Origin: a virus
IMG/VR virus record: IMGVR_UViG_3300009180_000118
Span: 1 to 34,634 of that record
Reading direction: 5' to 3' (one strand)
DNA length: 34,634 nt
Part shown: piece by piece, positions 23,671 through 29,661 of the stretch
Numbering within the stretch: position 1 is the stretch's first letter
Layout: each line of letters begins with the position of its first letter
Position numbers and translations under genes: made by a program
Notes under the pieces: model-generated
Databases searched by the model: none
Told to the model about the DNA's origin: nothing
The model's input: only the letters and a program-made list of their open reading frames with translations

Positions 23671-23963
23671 TTTTTAACCTTTGGGGTTAGTTGGTTAATC
23701 ATCTCCGTCCAATGATCCACCACCGGCTTGATCTTGCCCTCGGTCACTTCTTGCTTCATGGCTTCTTCCATCTCCCGTTGGTGCAGGACATTGACATCAA
23801 CATCGGGGGATTGGCATCGCGCCACCGACATCATCTCAGCCTGGTAGCTGGGTGTGCAGTCAACGCAGATGTGGAAGCTTTTTAAATTGCTTCTAAAAGC
23901 AAGCGCCTTCCATTCCTTGTGTTGCTTCTCCGAGCTGAAGCATGGCGGGTAGGTGGATAGCAT
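23667..23963 (-). CDS. Hypothetical protein with CxxC motif
   Basis: 98 residues. A possible metal site is formed by FHICVDCTPSYQAEMMSVAR and CQSPDV (C33, C36, C50). I recall short phage proteins with the pattern CxDCTPxYQxEM...RCxxPD. The C-terminal half is a charged helix ending LTPKVKK. The gene starts two bases after the previous stop and is coupled to the next by ATGA. Function unknown. Confidence 0.65.
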   Translation of the reverse strand: MLSTYPPCFSSEKQHKEWKALAFRSNLKSFHICVDCTPSYQAEMMSVARCQSPDVDVNVLHQREMEEAMKQEVTEGKIKPVVDHWTEMINQLTPKVKK

Positions 23964-23965
23964 TT

Positions 23966-24229
23966 TTAAACATTCCTGACTCTGTACGGTGACTCTGAAA
24001 GAGTTCGGACTGACCGCTTAAAACTGCATAAAAGTGGCTCATCAACAAAAACTCTCTCCTTCATTGATTTGGCATCTTGGAACATCTCAGGGTGCAGCTT
24101 TTGCATTGACTTGATGTAAGCCTCCAACGGCCTGTTTGGGGCTGCAGAGTAGTCTCTACCCCTTGGTTGCAGCCTGCTCAATGACTTAATCATTGCACGT
24201 TGCTCTTCAGTAAACGGGGATGTAGTCAT
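23966..24229 (-). CDS. Hypothetical 87-residue basic protein
   Basis: The start is ATG 24229, and AAAGGAAAAAA just before it lies inside the upstream gene. The product begins MTTSPFTEEQRAMIKSLSRL, passes through PLEAYIKSMQKLHPEMFQDA and ends Arg-rich (VRTLSESPYRVRNV). It is predicted to be helical. No domain is recognised. The 23-base overlap with the upstream gene is the longest of this operon. Confidence 0.6.
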   Translation of the reverse strand: MTTSPFTEEQRAMIKSLSRLQPRGRDYSAAPNRPLEAYIKSMQKLHPEMFQDAKSMKERVFVDEPLLCSFKRSVRTLSESPYRVRNV

Positions 24230-24479
24230 TTTTTTCCTTTAAAGGTTTGCGGTTTGGTCTAGGGCAATTTTCGGGCGGCACGATTACACACCACACGGCA
24301 CTCACATAGTTTTTGACACCGCGCGATTGCCAGCGGTCAATGTATGTGTCTGGCATCATGCGTAACTGCCGATTGACGGTGTTCTCTGGCGCAGGCACCA
24401 AGACTACTATTTGTGCCACTGTAAGTCCATCAGGGTTATCCCTTAGTGCTTGTCGGATTTGTTTGTTGTAGCTATACAT
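24207..24479 (-). CDS. Winged-helix-type DNA-binding protein
   Basis: 90 residues from ATG 24479, fixed by AAGGGG upstream. A longer frame to 24587 has no support. The sequence YNKQIRQALRDNPDGLTVAQ, IVVLVPAPENTVNRQLRMMP and YIDRWQSRGVKNYVSAVWCV fits a winged helix: helix, helix-turn-helix, then a beta wing with a GV(K)xYxAVW strand. I recall similar phage proteins without known targets. It could regulate this early operon. That is inference. Confidence 0.65.
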   Translation of the reverse strand: MYSYNKQIRQALRDNPDGLTVAQIVVLVPAPENTVNRQLRMMPDTYIDRWQSRGVKNYVSAVWCVIVPPENCPRPNRKPLKEKNDYIPVY

Positions 24480-24615
24480 TGTTTCCCCTTGCTCGGATTG
24501 CTTTCCAGCATTTAAATGCAGCATACGGCAGCACCCATATTGGCATGGTGAGTAGCACAAAAAATGCAATAGCAAAAATCCAAGCACCCTCCATCAACTC
24601 AAATAAATTGTTCAT
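24472..24615 (-). CDS. 47-residue membrane microprotein
   Basis: ATG 24615 follows GGAG at seven bases and overlaps the previous stop. After MNNLFELMEGA comes a hydrophobic stretch of about 24 residues (WIFAIAFFVLLTMPIWVLPY), then a basic tail (FKCWKAIRARG). It is a single-pass inner-membrane peptide of unknown role. The stop overlaps the winged-helix gene start by eight bases. Confidence 0.6.
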   Translation of the reverse strand: MNNLFELMEGAWIFAIAFFVLLTMPIWVLPYAAFKCWKAIRARGNNV

Positions 24616-24758
24616 GTCTTTCTCCAATAAGTTTTTACAACGTCAGGCCACTGCCTGCGGATAACTGCCTGTGCATCCAGCCTGCTTGAGAACCAACGAG
24701 CCAGCTTGCGGTCGCAGTCCTGCAACAGGAACATGGTGATAGGCCAGCCGGTACTCAT
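24612..24758 (-). CDS. 48-residue hypothetical protein
   Basis: It begins at ATG 24758 inside the repeated junction AAGGAGAAGAACACATGA. The product MSTGWPITMFLLQDCDRKLA then RWFSSRLDAQAVIRRQWPDV is short, basic and probably helical. I recall a similar pattern (LxLQDxDRKLARWFxS..DAxxxI) in small phage proteins. Coupled to both neighbours by ATGA overlaps. Confidence 0.6.
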   Translation of the reverse strand: MSTGWPITMFLLQDCDRKLARWFSSRLDAQAVIRRQWPDVVKTYWRKT

Positions 24759-24949
24759 GTGTTCTTCTCCTTGAGTGGACACCAATTTGGGATGGTCTTA
24801 AACTTTTCTTGGCAACCCCAAAGTATGTTTCCGTATGGGCCTTGGTTATGCTGAGGATGACGGCACTCAGTCCAGCATTCACCGTGTCCACGGTGGTCTC
24901 CTGCAAAAGGACAATCTTGGCAGTCCGTCACTTCAATAACGGCTTTCAT
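24755..24949 (-). CDS. 64-residue Cys-rich zinc-binding-like protein
   Basis: Start ATG 24949, with AAGGAG at the ideal distance. A longer frame to 25018 is a shadow. It holds six cysteines: DCQDCPFAGDHRGHGECWTE, CRHP, then ILWGCQEKFKTIPNWCPL, with several His. I recall this as a common phage family with the pattern CxxCPFx..GxGxCW..C.HP...GCxxxF..IPxWCPL. It probably binds zinc. No function is known. It ends KEKNT, whose codons form the next ribosome site. Confidence 0.75.
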   Translation of the reverse strand: MKAVIEVTDCQDCPFAGDHRGHGECWTECRHPQHNQGPYGNILWGCQEKFKTIPNWCPLKEKNT

Positions 24950-25557
24950 GTGTTCTTCTCCTTGAGTTTGGCTTCGAGGGCTTCCATGCATTTCCACTCC
25001 CATCCGCTTACACCCCAAAAATCTTTTTCGTAGCGCATGATTTCTTTGCGTTCCTCATCCGTCAGACCTACCCACGGGCGCTGTTGTGGAGTGGTGTAGA
25101 GCTTTGCGCCAACCTTTGCAACATAGCCATCATTCCACGTTAGAAGCGGGTAATTTACACGATGCGATTTTTTAAATTCAGCCACCGGCTCCTGCGCTGG
25201 CTGTGCCAACTGCGCCTTCAAGTTGCGTATCTCAACCTTAAAGGCTTGTGCTTCGCAGTGTCGAGCGCATGGTGCTGGGTGCGTCCCATTCGCTTGCAAT
25301 GTTTGGCGGTCAGGCCCCTGCGCTGGCTGTGCTAGGGCTTCTTTGATGGTGATGATGGCTTGGTTAATGAAGTGCTCTGGTCTGCTCATTACTTGCTCAT
25401 GAGCGTACCTATCAAAACAGGTAGCCACACTCTTCTCCAACGCCTCAAGCGCCAGCTTCAATGCTTTGTCTTTAGTCATCGTTTCCTTGCATGTCTCACA
25501 CTGCTCTCCCCGCAACCAGCCGTGAGAGCATCTCCATGTTGCTTCTTCTTTAGTCAT
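24946..25557 (-). CDS. Modular protein with ALAQPAQ linkers and WVGLT module
   Basis: 203 residues. An N-terminal segment WRCSHGWLRGEQCETC has a CxH/CxxC-like pattern. Two linker repeats follow (KEALAQPAQGP, KAQLAQPAQEPVAEF), then the module KLYTTPQQRPWVGLTDEERK near residue 160, and the KLKEKNT ending. I associate ALAQPxxEPVAW and LYTxPPxRxWVGLTDEE with mosaic accessory proteins of phages and prophages (Ea22-like). The conserved parts look like linkers and a small C-terminal helix module on variable cores. Function unknown. Confidence 0.7.
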   Translation of the reverse strand: MTKEEATWRCSHGWLRGEQCETCKETMTKDKALKLALEALEKSVATCFDRYAHEQVMSRPEHFINQAIITIKEALAQPAQGPDRQTLQANGTHPAPCARHCEAQAFKVEIRNLKAQLAQPAQEPVAEFKKSHRVNYPLLTWNDGYVAKVGAKLYTTPQQRPWVGLTDEERKEIMRYEKDFWGVSGWEWKCMEALEAKLKEKNT

Positions 25558-26178
25558 GTGTTCTTCTCCTTGAGTTTGGCTTCAATCATTGATATATAGG
25601 TAATTGGAGTTCGGCAGTCATCAAGAATTGACAAAGACTCTTCCCTTGTCAACCCTACCCACGGGCGCTGTGGTGGTGCGGCGTAGAGGGCAGTAACGTC
25701 TTTGTAAATGACTGAATCCTGTGGCTTTGTATTTGATAGCCGTCTAACCCAAGGCCCAGTTTGAGTGCCATCGTCGTTTAAACAATTTTGCCAATACATC
25801 CACGCCACAGGCTCCTGCGCTGGCTGTGCCAAGGCTATTTGTCCAGTTCCTTTACACGGTTTGCAGATTGATGTAGGTGCTTCGTCAATCCCTGTAAAGC
25901 GCTCGCCAGTTCCATCGCAACTGCGACATGGGCGTGTAGCGCTAGGCTCCTGCGCTGGCTGTGCTAGGGCTTCTTTGACAGCCTTCAAAGTGTCGTGCCG
26001 GTCTCGGCCTTCAGTCCAGTATGTTGTGCGATTGATGTAATCAAGTGCAATCTCCAATGCTTCTTCTTTAGTCATGTGTTCTTCTCCTGCGCTGGCTCTC
26101 TGTGCATGATCGGCTCTCCATGTTCGTCAAAGTAAACCTCGCGCAACTTCCATCCCTGCGCTGGCTGTGCTAGGGCTT
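25187..26178 (-). repeat. Dispersed CCTGCGCTGGCTGTGC repeats in three adjacent genes
   Basis: Six copies (25187-25209, 25317-25346, 25810-25832, 25945-25978, 26084-26097 partial, 26153-26178) of a 20-34 bp sequence that encodes (KEA)LAQPAQ(E/G)P on the minus strand. A second repeat, CCTACCCACGGGCGCTG at about 25070 and 25656, encodes the QRPWVGL module. Conservation at DNA level indicates recent duplication or recombination. Confidence 0.85.
25554..26075 (-). CDS. Modular protein with DnaJ-like zinc motifs and WVGLT module
   Basis: 173 residues. The N-terminus MTKEEALEIALDYINRTTYW leads to a linker KEALAQPAQEP. A zinc-type insert follows, with CRSCDGTGERFTG and CKPCKGTGQ (two CxxCxGTG motifs). 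Then come a second linker ALAQPAQEPVAWMYW, the module ALYAAPPQRPWVGLTREES and a KLKEKNT ending. It has the same frame as the neighbouring 203-residue protein with a different insert, so the two are probably diverged duplicates. The function is unknown. The zinc insert may bind nucleic acid or protein. Confidence 0.75.
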   Translation of the reverse strand: MTKEEALEIALDYINRTTYWTEGRDRHDTLKAVKEALAQPAQEPSATRPCRSCDGTGERFTGIDEAPTSICKPCKGTGQIALAQPAQEPVAWMYWQNCLNDDGTQTGPWVRRLSNTKPQDSVIYKDVTALYAAPPQRPWVGLTREESLSILDDCRTPITYISMIEAKLKEKNT

Positions 26179-26353
26179 CTATCGCTTGTTGTGCAATTGC
26201 ATTGACCGCCTTGTACACGCTGGTTTGTGTTAAATGCATCATCCCATCAACAAAACCACGCTCGTAGTCTGGGCCTTGGTCAAGTCTTGGCCTCAACGGT
26301 TCAGTTGTAATGTGTTTGCGTCCGTTGCTGTCTGTGATTATTCGTTCAGTCAA
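26072..26353 (-). CDS. Small modular protein with TTG start
   Basis: 93 residues. The start codon is TTG at 26353, with GAGGAG eight bases upstream. It overlaps the previous stop (TTGA). The product begins MTERIITDSNGRKHITTEPL and has YERGFVDGMMHLTQTSVYKA, a helix shared with many phage accessory proteins. One ALAQPAQG linker follows. It ends EPAQEKNT, the same junction tail as its neighbours. It lacks the WVGLT module. Function unknown. Confidence 0.65.
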   Translation of the reverse strand: MTERIITDSNGRKHITTEPLRPRLDQGPDYERGFVDGMMHLTQTSVYKAVNAIAQQAIEALAQPAQGWKLREVYFDEHGEPIMHREPAQEKNT

Positions 26354-26442
26354 AATGGGGACTCCTCATAGTTGTCAGGGTTAGGTTTAAGCGGTGGTGC
26401 TTTAGCAGGCACCGGCCTCGGGAATGGGGGGAAAGGCCACAT
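26350..26442 (-). CDS. 30-residue Pro-rich peptide
   Basis: ATG 26442 overlaps the previous stop by one base (TGATG), and its TGA overlaps the next TTG. The product starts MWPFPPFPRPVPAKAPPLKP. It fills the only gap in the coupled chain, and its last codons carry the GAGGAG ribosome site of the next gene. It could be a genuine peptide or just a translated bridge. No homologue is recalled with certainty. Confidence 0.45.
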   Translation of the reverse strand: MWPFPPFPRPVPAKAPPLKPNPDNYEESPF

Positions 26443-26699
26443 CAGAACCCCCTGCTTTGCACACGAAGGAAGTCATCAGCGCCACGGCGTACTGGGGCCA
26501 TGCTCTCGGGGACGTACTTGTCCCTCTTCCATAAGTTCATTTGCGGCGGGGGTACAACATCAGGGCCTTTCTCCATAGGCACGTATCCGCCACGCACATA
26601 GCGAGCTGGGTTCTTGTCACCTAGCTTGTTGGGCACAGCGGCAAGAGACGCGTCAGGGTTCTTGCGCATCAGGTTGGGGTTACCGGCTTGTAGTTTCAT
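26442..26699 (-). CDS. Hypothetical 85-residue basic protein
   Basis: Start ATG 26699, after GGAG within the end of the upstream gene. A four-codon longer start is disfavoured. The product reads MKLQAGNPNLMRKNPDASLA, then NPARYVRGGYVPMEKGPDVV, with many Pro/Arg/Met and little predicted structure. The stop codon shares a base with the next ATG. I do not recognise the family. Confidence 0.6.
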   Translation of the reverse strand: MKLQAGNPNLMRKNPDASLAAVPNKLGDKNPARYVRGGYVPMEKGPDVVPPPQMNLWKRDKYVPESMAPVRRGADDFLRVQSRGF

Positions 26700-26700
26700 T

Positions 26701-27006
26701 TCAATCTCCAATGCTTTCGTAATGCTTCACCAAGTGGTCAAGCCATGCTTGGCGGGTCTGTTGCAATTTCTTTGTGTCGGAAAACCCATTGATGTCGTGT
26801 TTTGCCAACAGCCATTCCTCCAAGGTGTCGTGGCCCTCAAGCAACAATGCAATGAGTTTTTTGGTGAAACGGGCTTCATCGTTTGTGCAATTAACACGCC
26901 AGTAAATGGCATGGCAGATGTATCGTTCTTTTGGGTGATCCATCCAATCACCAACGCCATTCCAAAGTTGCTTCTTGGCGGCTTTAAACACTTTGCTTGT
27001 TTTCAT
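26701..27006 (-). CDS. Hypothetical 101-residue helical protein
   Basis: The product starts MKTSKVFKAAKKQLWNGVGD and contains KERYICHAIYWRVNCTND and LLEGHDTLEEWLLAKHDING. It is mostly alpha-helical. I recall phage proteins with the pattern MKTSxLFxxAKxxLW....KERYICxA and no established function. The start overlaps the previous stop (ATGA). Confidence 0.7.
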   Translation of the reverse strand: MKTSKVFKAAKKQLWNGVGDWMDHPKERYICHAIYWRVNCTNDEARFTKKLIALLLEGHDTLEEWLLAKHDINGFSDTKKLQQTRQAWLDHLVKHYESIGD

Positions 27007-27152
27007 TTCAAAATCCGATCAATCATGGATGGTGTACAGGTCTTGAACACCAACGGGATCTGCGCGTAGGTGTATCCCAAAAGGAACACCAGCACCGCTG
27101 ACATTCCTATGGCTGACAGACCTCGGGTGATAAGGTCGTACAGGGCTTTCAT
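27003..27152 (-). CDS. 49-residue membrane microprotein
   Basis: ATG 27152 overlaps the previous stop and the TGA overlaps the next start, both ATGA. A hydrophobic helix covers about residues 12-30 (LSAIGMSAVLVFLLGYTYA), with a polar tail (KTCTPSMIDRILK). It is one of five single- or double-pass microproteins in this window encoded in coupled operons. Role unknown. Confidence 0.6.
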   Translation of the reverse strand: MKALYDLITRGLSAIGMSAVLVFLLGYTYAQIPLVFKTCTPSMIDRILK

Positions 27153-27574
27153 GCCGCTATCGGACCAAGCTTCGACATCTCTTGGAACCGCTGTTCAGCA
27201 TGTTTCGCCATCTGTTCAGCCTTCTTCTTGGCGTAGTACTTTTTGGCGTACTCACGAGACTTGCGCTTACGCTCTTCATCACGCTTTTTAGCCCGCTGCT
27301 TAGCCAGGATCTGTTCGCGGTTGCGCTGGTAGTAATCGCGCTTTCTTTGTGCCAGGAGCTCACGCTTGAGGTCGGACTCACTCATGGGGATTGGCTGACC
27401 CTCACCTTTCACTATTGCGCGGCCATAGTCGATGATGGGGAACTGTTCAACTGTAACATTGTTAGAGTTGTTTTCGAGATCATCAATTTTAAAGGTGTGC
27501 TCAACCAATTGAAGGCGCAACTTGTTAACAGTAGCTTCCAGTTCTTCGATGCGCTTAAAGATGTTCCAGTTCAT
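27149..27574 (-). CDS. Coiled-coil, highly basic protein
   Basis: 141 residues. Residues 5-40 form a coiled coil (FKRIEELEATVNKLRLQLVE). The middle has PIPMSESDLKRELLAQRKRD. The C-terminal half is a long Lys/Arg/Glu/Tyr helix (RKSREYAKKYYAKKKAEQMA), likely to contact nucleic acid. Palindromic site copy 4 is inside its coding sequence, spelling NSNNVTVE. I recall helix-rich phage proteins with KRDYYQRNREQILA-type repeats. Function unknown. Confidence 0.65.
   Translation of the reverse strand: MNWNIFKRIEELEATVNKLRLQLVEHTFKIDDLENNSNNVTVEQFPIIDYGRAIVKGEGQPIPMSESDLKRELLAQRKRDYYQRNREQILAKQRAKKRDEERKRKSREYAKKYYAKKKAEQMAKHAEQRFQEMSKLGPIAA
27448..27470. promoter_or_regulatory. Palindromic operator-like site, copy 4 (inside coiled-coil gene)
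   Basis: Core CTGTAACATTGTTAGAG with CAA and TTG flanks, one base off the symmetric consensus on the right arm. It lies about 290 bases downstream of the start of the first gene of this operon. Confidence 0.55.
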
Positions 27575-27759
27575 TTTGTCTCTCCATAAAGAAAGTTTTC
27601 AAGGCGCTCAATACGAGCATTGTTGTAGTCCACAACGGACTTTGCATAGTCCACACCGGATTCAGCATCAAGCTTCTCCCGTTTGGCCGACTCGAGTTCA
27701 CGCAACGCCATCGCTTGTGGGGATGGTGGGCGGTACAGGTTCTTCATCCAATCAATCAT
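27571..27759 (-). CDS. 62-residue charged helical protein, first gene of the coupled operon
   Basis: Start ATG 27759, preceded by AAGGAG at seven bases. A longer frame to 27885 would cross the promoter. The product MIDWMKNLYRPPSPQAMALR continues as a charged helix (ELESAKREKLDAESGVDYAK, YNNARIERLENFL). I recall this as a common small phage protein with the pattern W.KNL.RPPSPQ...RELE.AKR. It is encoded just after the promoter at 27813-27842. Function unknown. Confidence 0.75.
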   Translation of the reverse strand: MIDWMKNLYRPPSPQAMALRELESAKREKLDAESGVDYAKSVVDYNNARIERLENFLYGETK

Positions 27760-27812
27760 TGTTTGCTCCTTGGGTTTAGTAAGGGATGGGTACAAATATT
27801 CCCTTGGCCTAA

Positions 27813-27842
27813 AGCATAACACATGATTTTTTAAAAAGTCAA
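27813..27842 (-). promoter_or_regulatory. Putative sigma70 promoter of the leftward early operon
   Basis: On the minus strand TTGACT (27842-27837) and TATGCT (27818-27813) are 18 bases apart, about 55 bases before the first gene of the coupled series. The A/T-rich spacer and position support an early promoter read by host RNA polymerase. Confidence 0.6.
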
Positions 27843-27860
27843 CTATTGCAAAAAATATTT

Positions 27861-28199
27861 TTAGCGCCAGTCGGTTTGGTCCCAATTCCCCTTTCCGTGA
27901 TTGCAGTCATGACACAGAACTTGAAGATTGTTGAGGTCCAAAGCCAGATCGGGAAAAAGTTTGCGTGGTTTGATGTGGTCAACATTCATCACAGCCCCAT
28001 CTTTTGGGGAAGCTCCGCAGCACTGACACCTGGAGCCATGTTTCTTCAAAGCCATCATGCGAACTTTGCGCCATTCGTAAGTTGATAAAAAGTTACTTGA
28101 CTTCACATCAACTGGCCTTGGTTTTGGCGCTGGGTGGATCAAAACATATCCGGAAGAAGCCAATCTATCCCTACGTTTGGATCGTTTGTTTTTCGACAT
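27861..28199 (-). CDS. HNH endonuclease
   Basis: 112 residues. After a basic N-terminus (MSKNKRSKRRDRLASSGYVL) comes TYEWRKVRMMALKKHGSRCQ. The HNH core is CQCCGASPKDG, MNVDHIKPRKLFPDLALD, and NNLQVLCHDCNHGKGN, with the zinc cysteines as two CxxC pairs and the catalytic DH. It lies far from the terminase genes and is separated from the operon promoter by 18 bases. Roles could be DNA packaging help, host DNA attack or homing. The structured gene-free region is directly upstream. Confidence 0.88.
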   Translation of the reverse strand: MSKNKRSKRRDRLASSGYVLIHPAPKPRPVDVKSSNFLSTYEWRKVRMMALKKHGSRCQCCGASPKDGAVMNVDHIKPRKLFPDLALDLNNLQVLCHDCNHGKGNWDQTDWR

Positions 28200-28289
28200 T
28201 TCACACCCCTGGTGGATGAGTAAAGTTTTGTGGCAAAAGTCTGCCTAAGGGAGAGTGAACCCCTTTGGCAAATTTCCACACCCCCGGAG

Positions 28290-28960
28290 CCATTCGGTCA
28301 TCCATGTGGGGCAGCATCAATCCAGCTTGTGCTGCCTATGGGTACTTTCCGCTGCTTGGCAACGTCTAGCTCGGCCACCCATACCATTTGGGTTATCCGA
28401 AGGACTTGAACCCACGGGCCACAAATGGAATTCCCCCGATTGCGCCATGCATCTTCTTTGCGCTCTCGCTGTAGGTCAGAACGTCGTAGGGCTGGTGGAC
28501 TGCGGACTACACCTTGCGGCTTCCTACGCTTCCCTCATGCCAACCCAAAACCCGATAGATCCCAACAGCAAAGTTGCCGCGTAAATGCAAAAAGCCGTTA
28601 CTACTGCACTGGGTCGTGTCCTCCAAGAATCCCTAGAGGCCAATGCATGAGTAACGGCTTTCAATCTATTGCACACGACTGCAACGGAGTGTAGTGTACA
28701 CCAATTTTGTGGTGTGCAAGATCTTTTTGAAAAATATTTGTTGGTGGCTCACATAAAGCAGTGTGTGTCCAGTAACTTCACGGAAGCATTCATACCGGCG
28801 CTAACCCGATAGACCACCAACACGGCTGGGGACTGGTTTGTCAGACGATATGTCCGCTGGTCACCGGCAGCTTTCCCGATAAGACCAATCCCCATGCATG
28901 TTGGCTCTCAACTATAACAATGTTACAGAAAGACCCCCCAGTTGCCCAGGGGGTAAGGAC
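28290..28960. ncRNA. Candidate large structured noncoding RNA
   Basis: The 791 bases from 28201 to 28991 have no credible gene but at least nine inverted repeats: 28310-28336 (7 bp), 28337-28383 (7 bp), 28384-28428 (7 bp), 28485-28528 (6 bp), 28591-28661 (12 bp perfect), 28698-28715 (6 bp), 28739-28822 (9 bp), 28827-28894 (11 positions) and 28933-28954 (6 bp). The first three stems abut without a gap. CCCGATA recurs at 28551, 28805 and 28875, the last two inside the 3' arms of long stems. The 28827-28894 stem pairs fully, with one G-U, only on the minus strand. Some shorter stems favour plus, so the strand is open. GOLLD or ROOL-type phage RNAs are possible relatives. Confidence 0.45.
28909..28931. 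promoter_or_regulatory. Palindromic operator-like site, copy 5
   Basis: Core CTATAACAATGTTACAG, perfect over 17 bases apart from one arm mismatch. The outer right flank (AAAG instead of TTG) is degraded. It lies between the structured stems and the 28933 hairpin, upstream of the region if read on the minus strand. Confidence 0.6.
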
Positions 28961-28991
28961 CCTGTAAAGAGCCAAGGAGAGAAGCACGGCT

Positions 28992-29306
28992 TTATTCTAC
29001 ATGGATAACTTTTACTTGCCAACGGTTGTCCTTCTTATGCCAGCCGTGGACCTCGATCTTGATGCCGGCGTCACGCACGATGTCCAGGTTCTCGTGCTCA
29101 AGGATCTTCTTCAGCCGGTCTGATGTGTGCCCCCAGCTCGTAGTCTGCACACCGATCACCGCGCCCTGTCCCAGGCACAGGATGTCAATGAAGCCAGCAA
29201 AGTCATTCTTGCGCTTTGTGAAGGAGTTGTACCGCTCCACCACCTCGGCGTAGAAGCCGTTGTCCCTCATGTACTTGAGGCTGCGCTGCGTTGTTGTGAC
29301 GGCCAT
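28992..29306 (-). CDS. Small PD-(D/E)XK-like nuclease-fold protein
   Basis: 104 residues. After MAVTTTQRSLKYMRDNGFYA comes DFAGFIDILCLGQGAVIGVQ followed by TTSWGHTSDRLKKILE, then IEVHGWHKKDNRWQVKV. The D-x(n)-GVQxT pattern on a beta hairpin is that of small phage nuclease-like proteins related to VRR-NUC or resolvase folds. The usual E/QxK is replaced by QTT, so activity is uncertain. The start lacks a good ribosome site. It is transcribed toward the structured region and away from the recombination operon. Confidence 0.65.
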   Translation of the reverse strand: MAVTTTQRSLKYMRDNGFYAEVVERYNSFTKRKNDFAGFIDILCLGQGAVIGVQTTSWGHTSDRLKKILEHENLDIVRDAGIKIEVHGWHKKDNRWQVKVIHVE

Positions 29307-29326
29307 AAATTTATTTTTCCAAGTTC

Positions 29327-29356
29327 TTGCAATACATGATAAGATATGGGTACAAT
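29327..29356 (+). promoter_or_regulatory. Putative promoter of the rightward recombination operon
   Basis: TTGCAA (29327-29332) and TACAAT (29351-29356) are 18 bases apart. A short leader with AGGAGAAACG then leads to the first gene at 29392. The -10 matches five of six positions. Confidence 0.6.
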
Positions 29357-29391
29357 GTGTTGCACCACCCCAAATTTTACAGGAGAAACGA

Positions 29392-29661
29392 ATGAGTAAA
29401 TTGCGCTGCTTTACAGCCTACTGGAACTACCACCGTGGAGAGATACAGTTTGATTACCCCTACCAATTCCAGTGGGAGTACATCAAAAAAAATAATGTGA
29501 CGGCACTAGAAGATCGCGTTCTCGTGCTGGATGCACTGCAGGACGCAATCGTGCAGCTCACAGATCTGTATGAAAAAACGCTCGAACTCGGCCATGAATA
29601 TGCCCAGGATCACTGCGTTATAGCTCTTTCCAACTGCATCAAAGAACACGCCATCAAATAA
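29392..29661 (+). CDS. Hypothetical 89-residue protein, first gene of the recombination operon
   Basis: ATG 29392 follows AGGAG at eight bases. An upstream extension in the same frame has no ribosome site. The product begins MSKLRCFTAYWNYHRGEIQF and has VLDALQDAIVQLTDLYEKTL, a helix followed by a second helix. Aromatic N-terminal strands suggest a small alpha/beta fold. The stop overlaps the exonuclease start (TAATG). Family not recognised. Confidence 0.7.
   Translation: MSKLRCFTAYWNYHRGEIQFDYPYQFQWEYIKKNNVTALEDRVLVLDALQDAIVQLTDLYEKTLELGHEYAQDHCVIALSNCIKEHAIK

Noticed and set aside
25187-26178. CRISPR-like array from the regular short repeats
   Set aside because: The repeats are in coding frame, spaced irregularly (about 20 to 460 bases) and encode a protein linker. 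No cas genes are present. The Cas4-like nuclease belongs to a recombination operon.
28384-28428. tRNA-like segment (minus strand GGGTTCAAGTCC resembling a T-arm, with CCATTTG/CAAATGG ends)
   Set aside because: It is only 45 bases long. The T-stem does not pair properly, and no D-arm, anticodon arm or full acceptor stem can be built around it. It is treated as part of the structured region.
27861-28991. RNA-guided nuclease idea (HNH gene with a large RNA directly upstream, as in IscB systems)
   Set aside because: The HNH protein is only 112 residues, with no RuvC, bridge helix or PLMP-type domain, so the IscB layout is absent.
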